NCBI RefSeq assembly: GCF_020532625.1
Contig: NZ_JAJAUY010000008.1
Coordinates: 1-64,000 of the forward strand
Length of the DNA stretch: 64,000 bases
Reading direction: 5' to 3'
Origin: Streptomyces antimicrobicus
GTDB taxonomy: Bacteria; Actinomycetota; Actinomycetes; Streptomycetales; Streptomycetaceae
The translations under genes and the position numbers were made by a program. The notes below the pieces were generated by a model. That model was not told the origin of the DNA and did not search any database. It worked only from the letters and a program-made list of their open reading frames with translations. Position 1 is the first letter of the stretch. Every line of letters starts with the position of its first letter. Of the stretch, positions 44,166 through 53,155 are shown piece after piece.

Positions 44166-45281
44166 ATGGAGATTCTGTGGTTCCTGATCGCGGTCGGCCT
44201 GCTGGTCGCCGCCCTCGCCCCGGTCATACGGCGCCGACGCGACGCCCTGCGTCTGGTCCCGCCGCAGCACCCCGACGCCGCCGACCCGGAGAACTACGGA
44301 TTCGTCCGGCAGGAACAGCTCGACGTCCGGGTACCGGGCCCCGACCAGGACCTGATGGACGCCCTCGGGCACGTCCAGCGCACCGGCCAGTGGCAGGCCG
44401 CCTCCCAGCTCCTGGCCGGCACCCCGCGCGAGGGTGAGCGGCGCTGGCAGCGGGTGCAGGCGTTCGCCGGCGCGGCCGCGCTGGAGCTCGTGCGGACCCC
44501 GGGCACCGGCGCCGCGTGGCTGAAGGCGTGGCGGCTGGAGGCGCCCAAGGACGCGGGCGGCGCCCAGGTGCACGCGGAACTGCTGGTGCAGCAGGCCTGG
44601 CGCAACTCGGGCGGGGTGGGCTCGGACGACCACCGCATCATCCTGGAGGAGGCCCGTACGGCGTGCGGCGAGGCCGCACTGCTGGCGCCCGGAGACCCGG
44701 TCCCGTACATCGTCGAGCTGGCCGTCGCCCGTGGACTGGGCTACTCCGAGGCGGAGTTCGACGCGCTGTGGGCGAAGGTCCTGGACCGGGCGCCGGAGCA
44801 CATGGGCGCGCACCTGGCGGCGCTGCACTACTGGTGCGAGAAGTGGCACGGCTCGCGGGAGAAGGCGGACGCGTTCGCGCACGCGGCGGCGGCCCGCGCC
44901 CCGCAGGGCTCGCTGCTGGCGGCGCTGCCGCTGTTCGCGGTGTACGAGCACCTGCCGGAGATCACGACGGTGCAGAGCTTCTACCGGAGCGCGGTCGTCA
45001 CGCGGGCGGTGGAGGGCGCGCTGTACGCCGTCCACAGCGCCCGTCCCGACGACCCGATGCTGGCGCACGTACGCCACCTGCTCGTCTTCTTCCTGGTCCA
45101 CGGCGAGCGCTGGGCGGAGGCGATGGAGCAGCTGCGGCACGTCGACGGCTGCGTCGGCGCCCTGCCGTGGTCGCACCAGTCGGACCCGGCGGAGGCGTAC
45201 GCCGTCTTCCGCGCGCTGGCGGTGGCGGGCTACGAGGCCAACGGCGGCACCCCGGCGACGCTGCGGGGCTACCCGGGGTGA
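44166..45281 (+). CDS. Membrane-anchored helical-repeat protein of unknown function
   Basis: Encodes 371 residues. An N-terminal membrane anchor (about 4-20) is followed by an all-helical, Trp- and Ala-rich domain with spaced repeats that look TPR-like (e.g. ERWAEAMEQLRHV). The start ATG at 44166 lacks a strong ribosome site; an upstream in-frame ATG at 44142 is possible. I do not recognise a family name. It is divergent from metB. Confidence 0.7.
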   Translation: MEILWFLIAVGLLVAALAPVIRRRRDALRLVPPQHPDAADPENYGFVRQEQLDVRVPGPDQDLMDALGHVQRTGQWQAASQLLAGTPREGERRWQRVQAFAGAAALELVRTPGTGAAWLKAWRLEAPKDAGGAQVHAELLVQQAWRNSGGVGSDDHRIILEEARTACGEAALLAPGDPVPYIVELAVARGLGYSEAEFDALWAKVLDRAPEHMGAHLAALHYWCEKWHGSREKADAFAHAAAARAPQGSLLAALPLFAVYEHLPEITTVQSFYRSAVVTRAVEGALYAVHSARPDDPMLAHVRHLLVFFLVHGERWAEAMEQLRHVDGCVGALPWSHQSDPAEAYAVFRALAVAGYEANGGTPATLRGYPG

Positions 45282-45425
45282 GGTGACGCCCGTCACTCGG
45301 TGCGCGGGGCGCGGGACGATGAGTTCCGCGCCCCGCCGCGGTCTTCCCTCACGACACGGCGGACAACAACAGCAACCGGCAACCCGCGACCCGGGACCCG
45401 GCACCCGCGACAGGAGCGAAACGGC

Positions 45426-46013
45426 ATGCGCATCGTCATCACCGAGTTCATCAGCCTCGACGGGGTCGTGCAGGCGCCCGGCGGCCCCCAGGAGGACACC
45501 GACGGCGGCTTCGCGCACGGCGGCTGGACCGGCCCGTTCTTCGACCCCGAGGTGGTCGGCGGCGCCTTCGACGCGGCGCTGGGCAAGGCCGAGGCGCTGC
45601 TGTTCGGGCGGCGTACCTGGCAGACGATGGCGGCCGCGTGGCCGGAGCGGGCCGGGGACCCGTTCGCGGACCGGATGAACTCCGTCCCCAAGTACGTGGT
45701 CTCCCGGACCCTGGACGAGTCGGCGCTGACCTGGCAGAACACCACGCTGCTGGGCGGCGACGACCCCCTGGGGCGGATCCGGGAGCTGCGCGGGACCGAG
45801 GGCGGCGACCTGCTCGTCATGGGCAGCGCGACGCTCGCCCGGACGCTGCTGGCCGAGGGGCTGGTCGACGAGATGACGCTCATGGTGATGCCGGTCCTCC
45901 TGGGCGGCGGCAAGACGATCTTCCCGTCCGACGGCGGCAAGCGCACCCTGGAACTGGTCTCGGCCGTGACCAGCCCGGCCGGGGTCCAGGTGTGCACCTA
46001 CCGCAGCCGTTAA
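45426..46013 (+). CDS. RibD C-terminal/dihydrofolate reductase-like protein (second paralogue)
   Basis: Encodes 195 residues from an ATG with AGGAG upstream. Family markers are ITEFISLDGVVQAPGG near the start, LLFGRRTWQTM, SKYVVS-like PKYVVSRTL, and the NADPH-site stretch LLVMGSATLARTLL. The end MVMPVLLGGGKTIF is typical. The substrate is unknown. It is distinct in sequence from the paralogue at 13.9 kb and has no linked regulator. Confidence 0.85.
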   Translation: MRIVITEFISLDGVVQAPGGPQEDTDGGFAHGGWTGPFFDPEVVGGAFDAALGKAEALLFGRRTWQTMAAAWPERAGDPFADRMNSVPKYVVSRTLDESALTWQNTTLLGGDDPLGRIRELRGTEGGDLLVMGSATLARTLLAEGLVDEMTLMVMPVLLGGGKTIFPSDGGKRTLELVSAVTSPAGVQVCTYRSR

Positions 46014-46095
46014 TCCCGTGCCCCGCGGCCACGGGCGCCCCCATACTCGTGCGACGCAGACGCGAGCGCGGACGAGGGGTCGGCAGGGGGCCTGG

Positions 46096-47748
46096 ATGGT
46101 CGAGCGGATACGCGCCCTGGGGGCGCTGCTGGCCCTCGCGGGGTTCTGGCTGCTCGGGCCGGTCCTGATCGGCCTGCTCCTGTGGGGCGACGCGGCCCTG
46201 TACGGGCCGCTGCGCGGCGACGGCCTCCTCGTCGTGCTCTGGCTGCTGTCGCTGCTGCTCCTGGCGGTACTCGTCCAGGGCCTGTGGCTGCTGCGTCCGG
46301 CGTGGCGCCAGGGGCGGGCCCGGCGGGCGCAGGACGGGCCCGGCGGGCTCCGGGTCACCGCCGGTCAGGAGCCGTTGCTGTGGCGGGCGGTGCGCGAGCA
46401 GGCCGAGCGGATCGGCGCCCGGGCCCCCGAGGCGCTGGTCCTGACGGACCGGCCCGTCGCCGCCTACGACGGCCGCACCCTGCGCGTGGGCGTCCCGCTG
46501 CTCCTCGCCGTGGACGAACCGCGGGTGCGGGCCCTGCTCACGCACGAGCTCGCCCACCACGCCCACCGCGCCCGCCTCGGCACCGCCGCGGGCCGGCTCG
46601 CGCTCCGGGCCGCGGCGCGGGTCGAGCGGAGGCTGGAGGCCCTGGACGAGCGGACCGCCGAGGCCCGCCGGGGCCGGGGCCGGGACGTCGGCGACCCCGC
46701 CGACGCGCGGCCCCGCCGCGGGGCCGCCGCCGGGTACGCCTGGTACGCGCAGCTGGCCCTGCGCCTGTCGCTGCCCGCGCGGCGCCGCCAGGAGGACGCC
46801 CTGGACCGGGCCACCGCCCGGGTCGCCGGGCGGGACACCTACGCCGCCGCCCTGCGGGACCTGCCCGCCCTGGGCCTCGGCTACGGCTTCTACCTCCACG
46901 CCTACGCCACCTTGGGCGTGCCGACCGGGCTGCTGCCGCCGCGCGGCGAGTTCTTCGGCGGGCTCCCGTACCTGCTGGCGGGGCGCCGCGCCCACCTGGA
47001 CGAGGTCCGCGCGGACCCGCCGTACCGCCCGGTGGAGCACGGCGATCCGCACGCCCCGCTCGCCCGCCGCCTGGCCCTGATCGCGGCCCTGCCGCCCGGG
47101 GACGAGGGCGGCGCGCCCGAGCGGCCGCGGCCCGCGGTCGACCTGCTGGCCGAGCCGCGCCGGACGCTCTCGGCCCTGGAGGAGGAGTACCTCCCGCGCC
47201 CCCTCCAGCGGCTGGAGCGGGCGGCCGACTGGGAGGACCTGGTCCACCGCAGCCTGACCGATCACCACGCCCGCGTCCGTTACACCCTCGAAGGCGCCGC
47301 CGTCGCGGCCGCCCGCGTCCACGCCCCGGCCGGGGCCGCCGGCCAGGACGGCGAGGACGGCCCCGACGGCGAGGACGGCCCCGGCGTCGAGGACGCCACC
47401 CACGGCCTGTGGGCCCTGCTGGCCACCCTCGACGCCCTCGGCGCCGACGCCGTGCCCCGCCTCGCCGACCACCTCCGCGGCCACGCCGAGGGGACGGACG
47501 ACACCACCCCCGCCCCCGCCGTCGTCCGCCGGGCCCTGGAGGAGCTGGTCACGGGCGAGCTCGTGGCGCGCGGCGCCAGCCGCTGGCAGCTGTCGTGGTC
47601 CGCGCCGGCCGCCGTACGCCACCCCGGCCCGGGCTACGCGCGCCGCCTGGCGGCCGCCCTGGACGCGGCGGCCGCCCCCGCCCCGGACACGGCACCGCTG
47701 CGGGCGCTCCTGGCCGCCGGGGAATCCCGGCCGCCCCGGAGCCGTTGA
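46096..47748 (+). CDS. M48-family metallopeptidase with N-terminal membrane segments
   Basis: Encodes 550 residues from an ATG with GGGGG upstream. Two membrane segments (about 7-30 and 43-65) precede a peptidase domain whose zinc motif is HELAHH, with His150, Glu151 and His154. The expected third ligand lies near the QEDALDRAT segment (Glu/Asp). A long C-terminal region, about 300 residues, holds an acidic DGEDGPDGEDG insertion. Membrane M48 peptidases take part in stress-linked protein quality control. The upstream in-frame start at 46018 would add a poor peptide. Confidence 0.82.
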   Translation: MVERIRALGALLALAGFWLLGPVLIGLLLWGDAALYGPLRGDGLLVVLWLLSLLLLAVLVQGLWLLRPAWRQGRARRAQDGPGGLRVTAGQEPLLWRAVREQAERIGARAPEALVLTDRPVAAYDGRTLRVGVPLLLAVDEPRVRALLTHELAHHAHRARLGTAAGRLALRAAARVERRLEALDERTAEARRGRGRDVGDPADARPRRGAAAGYAWYAQLALRLSLPARRRQEDALDRATARVAGRDTYAAALRDLPALGLGYGFYLHAYATLGVPTGLLPPRGEFFGGLPYLLAGRRAHLDEVRADPPYRPVEHGDPHAPLARRLALIAALPPGDEGGAPERPRPAVDLLAEPRRTLSALEEEYLPRPLQRLERAADWEDLVHRSLTDHHARVRYTLEGAAVAAARVHAPAGAAGQDGEDGPDGEDGPGVEDATHGLWALLATLDALGADAVPRLADHLRGHAEGTDDTTPAPAVVRRALEELVTGELVARGASRWQLSWSAPAAVRHPGPGYARRLAAALDAAAAPAPDTAPLRALLAAGESRPPRSR

Positions 47749-47766
47749 CCGTACCGAGGAGGCCAC

Positions 47767-48432
47767 ATGTTCACGTACCGCCGCACGCCCGAGCTGCCCA
47801 CCCGCGAGGAGGCCCTGCCCGGCCGTGCGACCCCGCTGTTCGAGCTCCCGTCCACGCACACCGTCCTCGGCAATCCGCTGGCCGGCCCGTACCCGCAGGG
47901 CCTGGAGGTCGCCGACTTCGCCCTGGGCTGCTTCTGGGGCGCCGAGCGCGTCTTCTGGCGGACGCCCGGCGTGTGGACCACGCTGGTCGGCTACCAGGGC
48001 GGTTTCACCGAGAACCCCACCTACGAGGAGGTGTGCTCCGGCATGACCGGGCACACCGAGGCGGTCCGCGTCGTCTACGACCCCGCCCAGGTGTCCTACG
48101 AGACCCTGCTCAAAGCCTTCTGGGAGGCCCACGACCCGACCCAGGGCTTCCGCCAGGGCAACGACGTCGGCACGCAGTACCGCTCGGCGGTCTACACCCA
48201 CTCCCCCGAGCAGCAGGCGACGGCCGAGGCCTCCCGCGAGGCCTACCAGCGCGTCCTGACGTCCTCGGGTCACGGCGGGATCACCACCGCGGTGCTCCCG
48301 GCCGCCGAGCGCCCGTTCTGGCCGGCGGAGCCGTACCACCAGCAGTACCTGGACAAGAACCCCGCCGGGTACTGCGGCATCGGCGGCACGGGCGTGTCCT
48401 GCCCGATCGGGGTGGCCAAGGCCGACGGGTAG
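47767..48432 (+). CDS. msrA: Peptide methionine-S-sulfoxide reductase MsrA
   Basis: Encodes 221 residues. The catalytic cysteine is Cys55 in ALGCFWGAE; further markers are [21 protein letters not shown] and [11 protein letters not shown] resolving cysteine lies near the C-terminus ([13 protein letters not shown]). It repairs the S-form of methionine sulfoxide using thioredoxin. It starts 18 bases after the M48 gene, likely one transcript, consistent with oxidative-stress repair. Confidence 0.95.
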   Translation: MFTYRRTPELPTREEALPGRATPLFELPSTHTVLGNPLAGPYPQGLEVADFALGCFWGAERVFWRTPGVWTTLVGYQGGFTENPTYEEVCSGMTGHTEAVRVVYDPAQVSYETLLKAFWEAHDPTQGFRQGNDVGTQYRSAVYTHSPEQQATAEASREAYQRVLTSSGHGGITTAVLPAAERPFWPAEPYHQQYLDKNPAGYCGIGGTGVSCPIGVAKADG

Positions 48433-48496
48433 CCTCGGCCGACGGCGTACCGGCGGGGTACGGACGGCGTACCATCGGGCCGACGTGAGGGGGCCC

Positions 48497-51400
48497 GTGG
48501 ACATTTCCGCGTTACGCAATCCGTACGACTACCGCAATCCCGTGCGGGACGCCGCCGTGTTCGCCGGGCGGGACGGCGAAGTGGCGGCGATCCGCTACGA
48601 GCTCGACCAGGCCGCCGTCGACCGGCCGTCCGTCTGCGTCGTCCTGCACGGGCAGCGGATGGCCGGCAAGACCAGCCTGCTCAACGCCACCGAGTGGCTC
48701 GCGCGGGAGCGCGGGTTCGTGTCCGTGCGGCTGGAGCTGGTCGCCGGGGACGGCGCGCCCGGGGTGTTCTTCCGCCGGCTCTACGAGGAGCTGGTGGTGG
48801 CGGTCGCCGCCGCGGGCGTCGCGGTCGACGTCGCCGAGGTGCGGCGGGTGATGGCCGGCGCGGCACCGGCCGGGCCCGGCGCGCGGCTCGAATTCCCCGA
48901 GGCGGTCGCGCTGTTCGGGGACGAGGTGTCCCAGGCCGCGCTGCGCGCCGACCTGGCGACGTTCGTCCGGCTCCTCGGGCGTCCGCTCGTGCTGCTGGTG
49001 GACGAGGCGCAGCTGGTCGCGGACGACGTGCGGGTGCTGTCCGTGCTGCGGTTCCTGATGTCCCGGGTCGACGGGCTGGTGCTGGTGCTGGCCGGGACCT
49101 CCGAGCTGATCGGCCGGATCACCGAGGTGCACTCGCCGCTGCTGCGGCAGTTCAAGGAGATCGAGGTCAAGCGGTTCGTCGAGGTGGAGGACGTCCGCAA
49201 CTGCGTGCTGCGGCCGTTGCGGGCGCTCGGTCTGGACAGCGTCGACGAGAACGGGGCCGTGGCCGCGCTGATGTACCTCACGGACGGCAATCCGTACGAG
49301 GTCCAGCTCTACTGCCACGAGATGTTCGCCCGCTGGCAGCAGGGCGCGGCCCCCGGCATGCTGCTCACCTCCGACGTGCTCGACGGGATCCGCTCCCGCC
49401 TGGAGTCCGGGCGGGACCTGGACCGGCCGCTGATCCGCGCGGTGCGGGCGATGGAGCGCACCGAGCTGATCGCCTTCAACGTCATGGCCTCCGCCCTCGG
49501 CCACACCACCGCCGACGAGGCGTGGTTCGCGTACTGCCTGACCGGTCCGCCCGAGATCACCCGGGAGTCCTACGACCGCTGCCGCGAGGAGCTGGTGGCG
49601 GCCGGGGTGCTCGCCGAGGGGGAGGTGGTCCGGTTCGCCATGGAGACCGAGCTCTTCGACGAGATGTACGTGCGGCTGTGGACGGTGGGCCGGCTCGGTG
49701 AGAGCGCCCATCCGCAGCTGGCCGGCCGGGGCACGGCCCGCGCGCTGCTGGTCAACCGGCTGCTGGCGCTGCTCGAAGGGATCGCGCCCGAGGGCATGCG
49801 GATCTTCCCCACCTGCTGCCACGCCGTGCGGGCCGGCCATGTGGCCTCCGCCGTACGGGCGTTGCGCGAGCTCCCGCCGGACGGGCCGGACGGGACCCCG
49901 CACATCAACTTCCTGCACGCGGCCGTCCTGCGGGCGGGCGGGCCGCGCGCCCTGGACCTGACCACGGTCACCTGCTCGTTCGGCGGGCACAGCGTGCAGC
50001 GCTGGCTCTACGCGGCCGACACCGCCGAACTCCTTCTGGAAGGACCGGCCTTCCGGGCGGCCGCGGAGCGGATCGCCGGGCTCGGCGGGGAGCTCACCAC
50101 CGCGCGGGTCCGGATCCCGCTGGACACCTGGCCGGCCACGGAGTGGTTCCGGCGGGCCACCGGGGCGTTGCGGGCCGAACTCGCCGACAACCACCTGCAG
50201 GCCGCGTACGCCGCCTACGACGCCGGGGAGGGCCGGGCGGCCCGCGGCCACCTGCGGGAGTCCTTCGAGCTGGCACCGGGCTGGGAGCCGGCCAACGACC
50301 TGGCGTACGTGTGCCTGGCCGACGGCGGCTCCTACGAGGCCCTGGAGTGGGCCGGGCGGGCCGTGGACCTGGCCGGGGACGGCAAGGAGCGCGCCCTGAG
50401 CCGCTACAACCTGGCGATGGCCTGCCTGCTCACCGGCCGCCGGGCCGAGGCCCTGGACCATCTGGCCCGGGCGGCCGGCGAGCTGGCCGCACCGGCGCCG
50501 GGCGGCTGGACGGTGGGCTACCTGCACCTGCCGGAGCTCACCGACGGGGGGACCGGCGTCGTGCTGCGCGAGCACCTGTCGGTGGACGTGCCCGCCGCGG
50601 TGGCCCGCGCCCGTGCGCTGCTGGGCGCGCCGGAGGCGGCCGGGGCCGCGGCCGGGTCCACCGAGTCCACCGGGCCCACCGCCCTGGTGGCGGTGACCGC
50701 CGCCGGTGCAGCGGTGACCGCCGGCGGTGGAGCGGTGACCGCCGCCGGTGGAGCGGGTGCCGCGGGAGGTGCCGCGGGAGCGGGTGCCGCGGCAGGGGCG
50801 GCGGCCGACACCGCGGCCGCGCCCCGCGCGACGGTGGTGCTGGTCGTGGCCACCGAGTGGGTCTCCCGGCACGGGGGGCTGAGCAGCTTCAACCGGAACC
50901 TGTGCGCGGCCCTCGCCGCCGCCGGCGCCCGGGTGTTCTGCGTGGTGCTGGAGGCCTCCGCCGAGGAGGCCGCGGCGGCGCGGGCGGCCGGGGTCGTCCT
51001 GCTGCCGGCGCCGCGGCGGCCCGGGGAGCCGGACGGCATGCGGCTGAGCGCGCGGCCCGCGCTGCCGCCGGGCATGGTGGTGGACCTGGTCGTGGGGCAC
51101 GGCCGGATCACGGGGCCGGCCGCCCGCCGGCTCGCCGAGGACTTCTTCCCGGCCGCCCGCCGGCTGCACTTCGTGCACATGGCCCCGGACGAGATCGAGT
51201 GGTACAAGCCCGACCGGGAGCGGGGCGCGGCGGCGCGGGCCACCGAACGGACCGGCCTGGAACGGGCCCTGGGCCGCAGCGCCCACCGGGTCGTCACGGT
51301 CGGGCCGCGGCTGCACGAGCAGTTCCTGCCCGAGTTCGGCGGCGTACGGGAGCCGCTGCGGCTGGACCCCGGCTTCGATCCGGGCCCCGGCGACCCGGCC

Positions 51401-52102
51401 CCCGCCGAGCCGGCGTCGGCGGCGCCCCGGGGGGACGGGCCGCGGACGCCGCCCGGCGGGCGGCTGCGGGTGCTGCTGTTCGGACGGGCCGAGGACGAGC
51501 GGCTCAAGGGCCTGGACCTGGCGGCGGCCGCCTGCGGCCGGGTCGCCGGCTACCGCGCGGACGACGGCCTGCCGGCCTTCACCCTGGTCGTGCGCGGCGC
51601 CCCCGAGGACACCGCCGACGCGCAGCACTCGACGCTGTCGGAGCTCGCGGCGGAGACCGGCCTGAAGGTGGTGGTGCGCCCGTACTCCGCCGACCAGGAG
51701 GACATCGCCGGTGACCTGGCCGCGGCCAGTCTGGTGCTCGTGCCGTCCCGGGCGGAGGGGTTCGGGCTGGTCGGCGTGGAGGCGATCGTGCAGGGCGTGC
51801 CGGTGCTGGTCAGCTCCGAGAGCGGCCTGGCGGACCTGCTGCGCGAGGTCCTCGACGCCGAGACCGCGGCCCGGTTCGTGGTGCCCGTGTCCGGCAACGA
51901 CGCGAAGGACACCGACCGCTGGGCGCGGGCGGTGGACCGGGTGCTGCGGGACCGGGAGGGCGCTTTCGCGCAGGTGGCGCAGTTGCGGTCGGTCATGGCC
52001 GCGCGGGTCACGTGGGCCGGCGCGGCCCGCACCCTGCTCGCCGAGGCCGCGCCCGCCGACGCCGGAGCCGGGGCCGCGCCCGCCGCTACGGCTCCAGCGT
52101 GA
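48497..52102 (+). CDS. P-loop NTPase - TPR-like - GT4 glycosyltransferase fusion protein
   Basis: Encodes 1,201 residues from GTG 48497; GTG 48485 adds four residues and is an alternative, possibly leaderless behind TACCAT. An AAA/STAND-like NTPase (about 20-330) has Walker A GQRMAGKTS (52-60), Walker B VLLVDEAQ (165-172) and the AGTSEL sensor. Helical segments (about 330-700) include TPR-like pairs. An Ala/Gly-rich linker (about 715-775) leads to a GT4 glycosyltransferase ending with the PSRAEGFGLVGVEAI motif. I know no characterised protein with this order. It may glycosylate a target after NTP-dependent sensing, as in conflict-system STAND proteins. Its role is inferred only. Confidence 0.8.
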   Translation: MDISALRNPYDYRNPVRDAAVFAGRDGEVAAIRYELDQAAVDRPSVCVVLHGQRMAGKTSLLNATEWLARERGFVSVRLELVAGDGAPGVFFRRLYEELVVAVAAAGVAVDVAEVRRVMAGAAPAGPGARLEFPEAVALFGDEVSQAALRADLATFVRLLGRPLVLLVDEAQLVADDVRVLSVLRFLMSRVDGLVLVLAGTSELIGRITEVHSPLLRQFKEIEVKRFVEVEDVRNCVLRPLRALGLDSVDENGAVAALMYLTDGNPYEVQLYCHEMFARWQQGAAPGMLLTSDVLDGIRSRLESGRDLDRPLIRAVRAMERTELIAFNVMASALGHTTADEAWFAYCLTGPPEITRESYDRCREELVAAGVLAEGEVVRFAMETELFDEMYVRLWTVGRLGESAHPQLAGRGTARALLVNRLLALLEGIAPEGMRIFPTCCHAVRAGHVASAVRALRELPPDGPDGTPHINFLHAAVLRAGGPRALDLTTVTCSFGGHSVQRWLYAADTAELLLEGPAFRAAAERIAGLGGELTTARVRIPLDTWPATEWFRRATGALRAELADNHLQAAYAAYDAGEGRAARGHLRESFELAPGWEPANDLAYVCLADGGSYEALEWAGRAVDLAGDGKERALSRYNLAMACLLTGRRAEALDHLARAAGELAAPAPGGWTVGYLHLPELTDGGTGVVLREHLSVDVPAAVARARALLGAPEAAGAAAGSTESTGPTALVAVTAAGAAVTAGGGAVTAAGGAGAAGGAAGAGAAAGAAADTAAAPRATVVLVVATEWVSRHGGLSSFNRNLCAALAAAGARVFCVVLEASAEEAAAARAAGVVLLPAPRRPGEPDGMRLSARPALPPGMVVDLVVGHGRITGPAARRLAEDFFPAARRLHFVHMAPDEIEWYKPDRERGAAARATERTGLERALGRSAHRVVTVGPRLHEQFLPEFGGVREPLRLDPGFDPGPGDPAPAEPASAAPRGDGPRTPPGGRLRVLLFGRAEDERLKGLDLAAAACGRVAGYRADDGLPAFTLVVRGAPEDTADAQHSTLSELAAETGLKVVVRPYSADQEDIAGDLAAASLVLVPSRAEGFGLVGVEAIVQGVPVLVSSESGLADLLREVLDAETAARFVVPVSGNDAKDTDRWARAVDRVLRDREGAFAQVAQLRSVMAARVTWAGAARTLLAEAAPADAGAGAAPAATAPA

Positions 52103-53048
52103 GCTGGTAGTACGCCGCCCCGCGCTCGCGGACGTAGCCCAGCTCGGCGTTGACGGCCCGCATGGGCGCGTTCTCGTCGGCCACGGTGGTCCCGATCCGG
52201 CGCAGCCCCGGGTGGCTGCCGGCCACCGTGGCGAGCATCCGCAGCTTGACGGCGCGGCCCAGGCCCCGGCCCCGGTGGGCGGGGACGACCACGGTGTCGT
52301 ACTGGACGGCGCGCTCGGCCGCCGGGTCGGGAAGCATCAGCTCGGTGTACGCGGCGACCTCGCCGTCCGCGGAGACGGCGGCGACGGTGAGCAGTTCACC
52401 GCCCCGGTCGAGCACCAGTTGCTGCACGGCCCGCAGCCGCTCCGGGGTCCACGCGGGGGTGCGTTCCTCCAGCTCGCCCGTCGGCGCGTCCTCCATGGCG
52501 TCGTGGGCGACGGCCAGCGCCGGGGCCAGGTGGTCGGGGACCAGGCCGGACCAGCCGACGAGGGTGTAGCCGGGGGTGTCGGGGACGGTGACCGCGCCGG
52601 GGCCGGCCGGGACGTCCTGGACGTACCACGCCATGGGCAGGGCGTTGGTGAAGCCGAGGGAGCGGGCGAAGGCCTCGCCCGGCCCGTCGGTGTCGATCAC
52701 GGCGCCGACGGTGGTGCGGCCGTCGGCCAGGAGCGTCTCGCGCACCCGCTCCCACAGCGCGCTGCCGATCCCGCGCCGCCGTGCCCCGGGCCGTACGGCG
52801 AGGACGTCGAGGAACGCGGTGTGCTCGTTGCCCTCGTCGGAGAACAGCAGCAGGGCCGCGACCCCGTCGGGGGACGCCCACCGCACGGCCCGCCCCCGGG
52901 CCGGGTCGACCCGGAGGCGGCCGGCGACCTCCACCCGGGACGGCGGGGGCAGGTGCGGCTGGTCCGCGGCCAGGGCGTCGGTCAGGACCGAGCGCCAGGC
53001 GTCCACGTCGGCGTCGGTGGGGGTCTCGGGGAGCGTGGTGATGTCCAT
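52086..53048 (-). CDS. Double-GNAT acetyltransferase, MshD-like architecture
   Basis: Encodes 320 residues built of two GNAT folds. The N-terminal one has LAVRPGARRRGIGSALW, and the C-terminal one has VVPAHRGRGLGRAVKL and ends with the DENAPMRAVNAELGY segment. Mycothiol synthase has the same two-GNAT layout, but the usual MshD sequence is not obvious, so I do not name it. The substrate is unknown. Its 3' end overlaps the end of the convergent fusion gene by 17 bases. Confidence 0.82.
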   Translation of the reverse strand: MDITTLPETPTDADVDAWRSVLTDALAADQPHLPPPSRVEVAGRLRVDPARGRAVRWASPDGVAALLLFSDEGNEHTAFLDVLAVRPGARRRGIGSALWERVRETLLADGRTTVGAVIDTDGPGEAFARSLGFTNALPMAWYVQDVPAGPGAVTVPDTPGYTLVGWSGLVPDHLAPALAVAHDAMEDAPTGELEERTPAWTPERLRAVQQLVLDRGGELLTVAAVSADGEVAAYTELMLPDPAAERAVQYDTVVVPAHRGRGLGRAVKLRMLATVAGSHPGLRRIGTTVADENAPMRAVNAELGYVRERGAAYYQLTLEP

Positions 53049-53155
53049 GGCTCGGACAGTAGTGCGGCCCGCCCGGTCGTCCCACGCCTTTTCGGCGGCG
53101 GGGCGACCGGGCGGGCCGGACGGGGTGCGCGGAGCGGCGGAGCAGGCGCCGGGGG

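Noticed and set aside
52086..53048. Mycothiol synthase MshD
   Set aside because: It has two GNAT folds like MshD, but the sequence and context do not clearly match, so only the architecture is reported.
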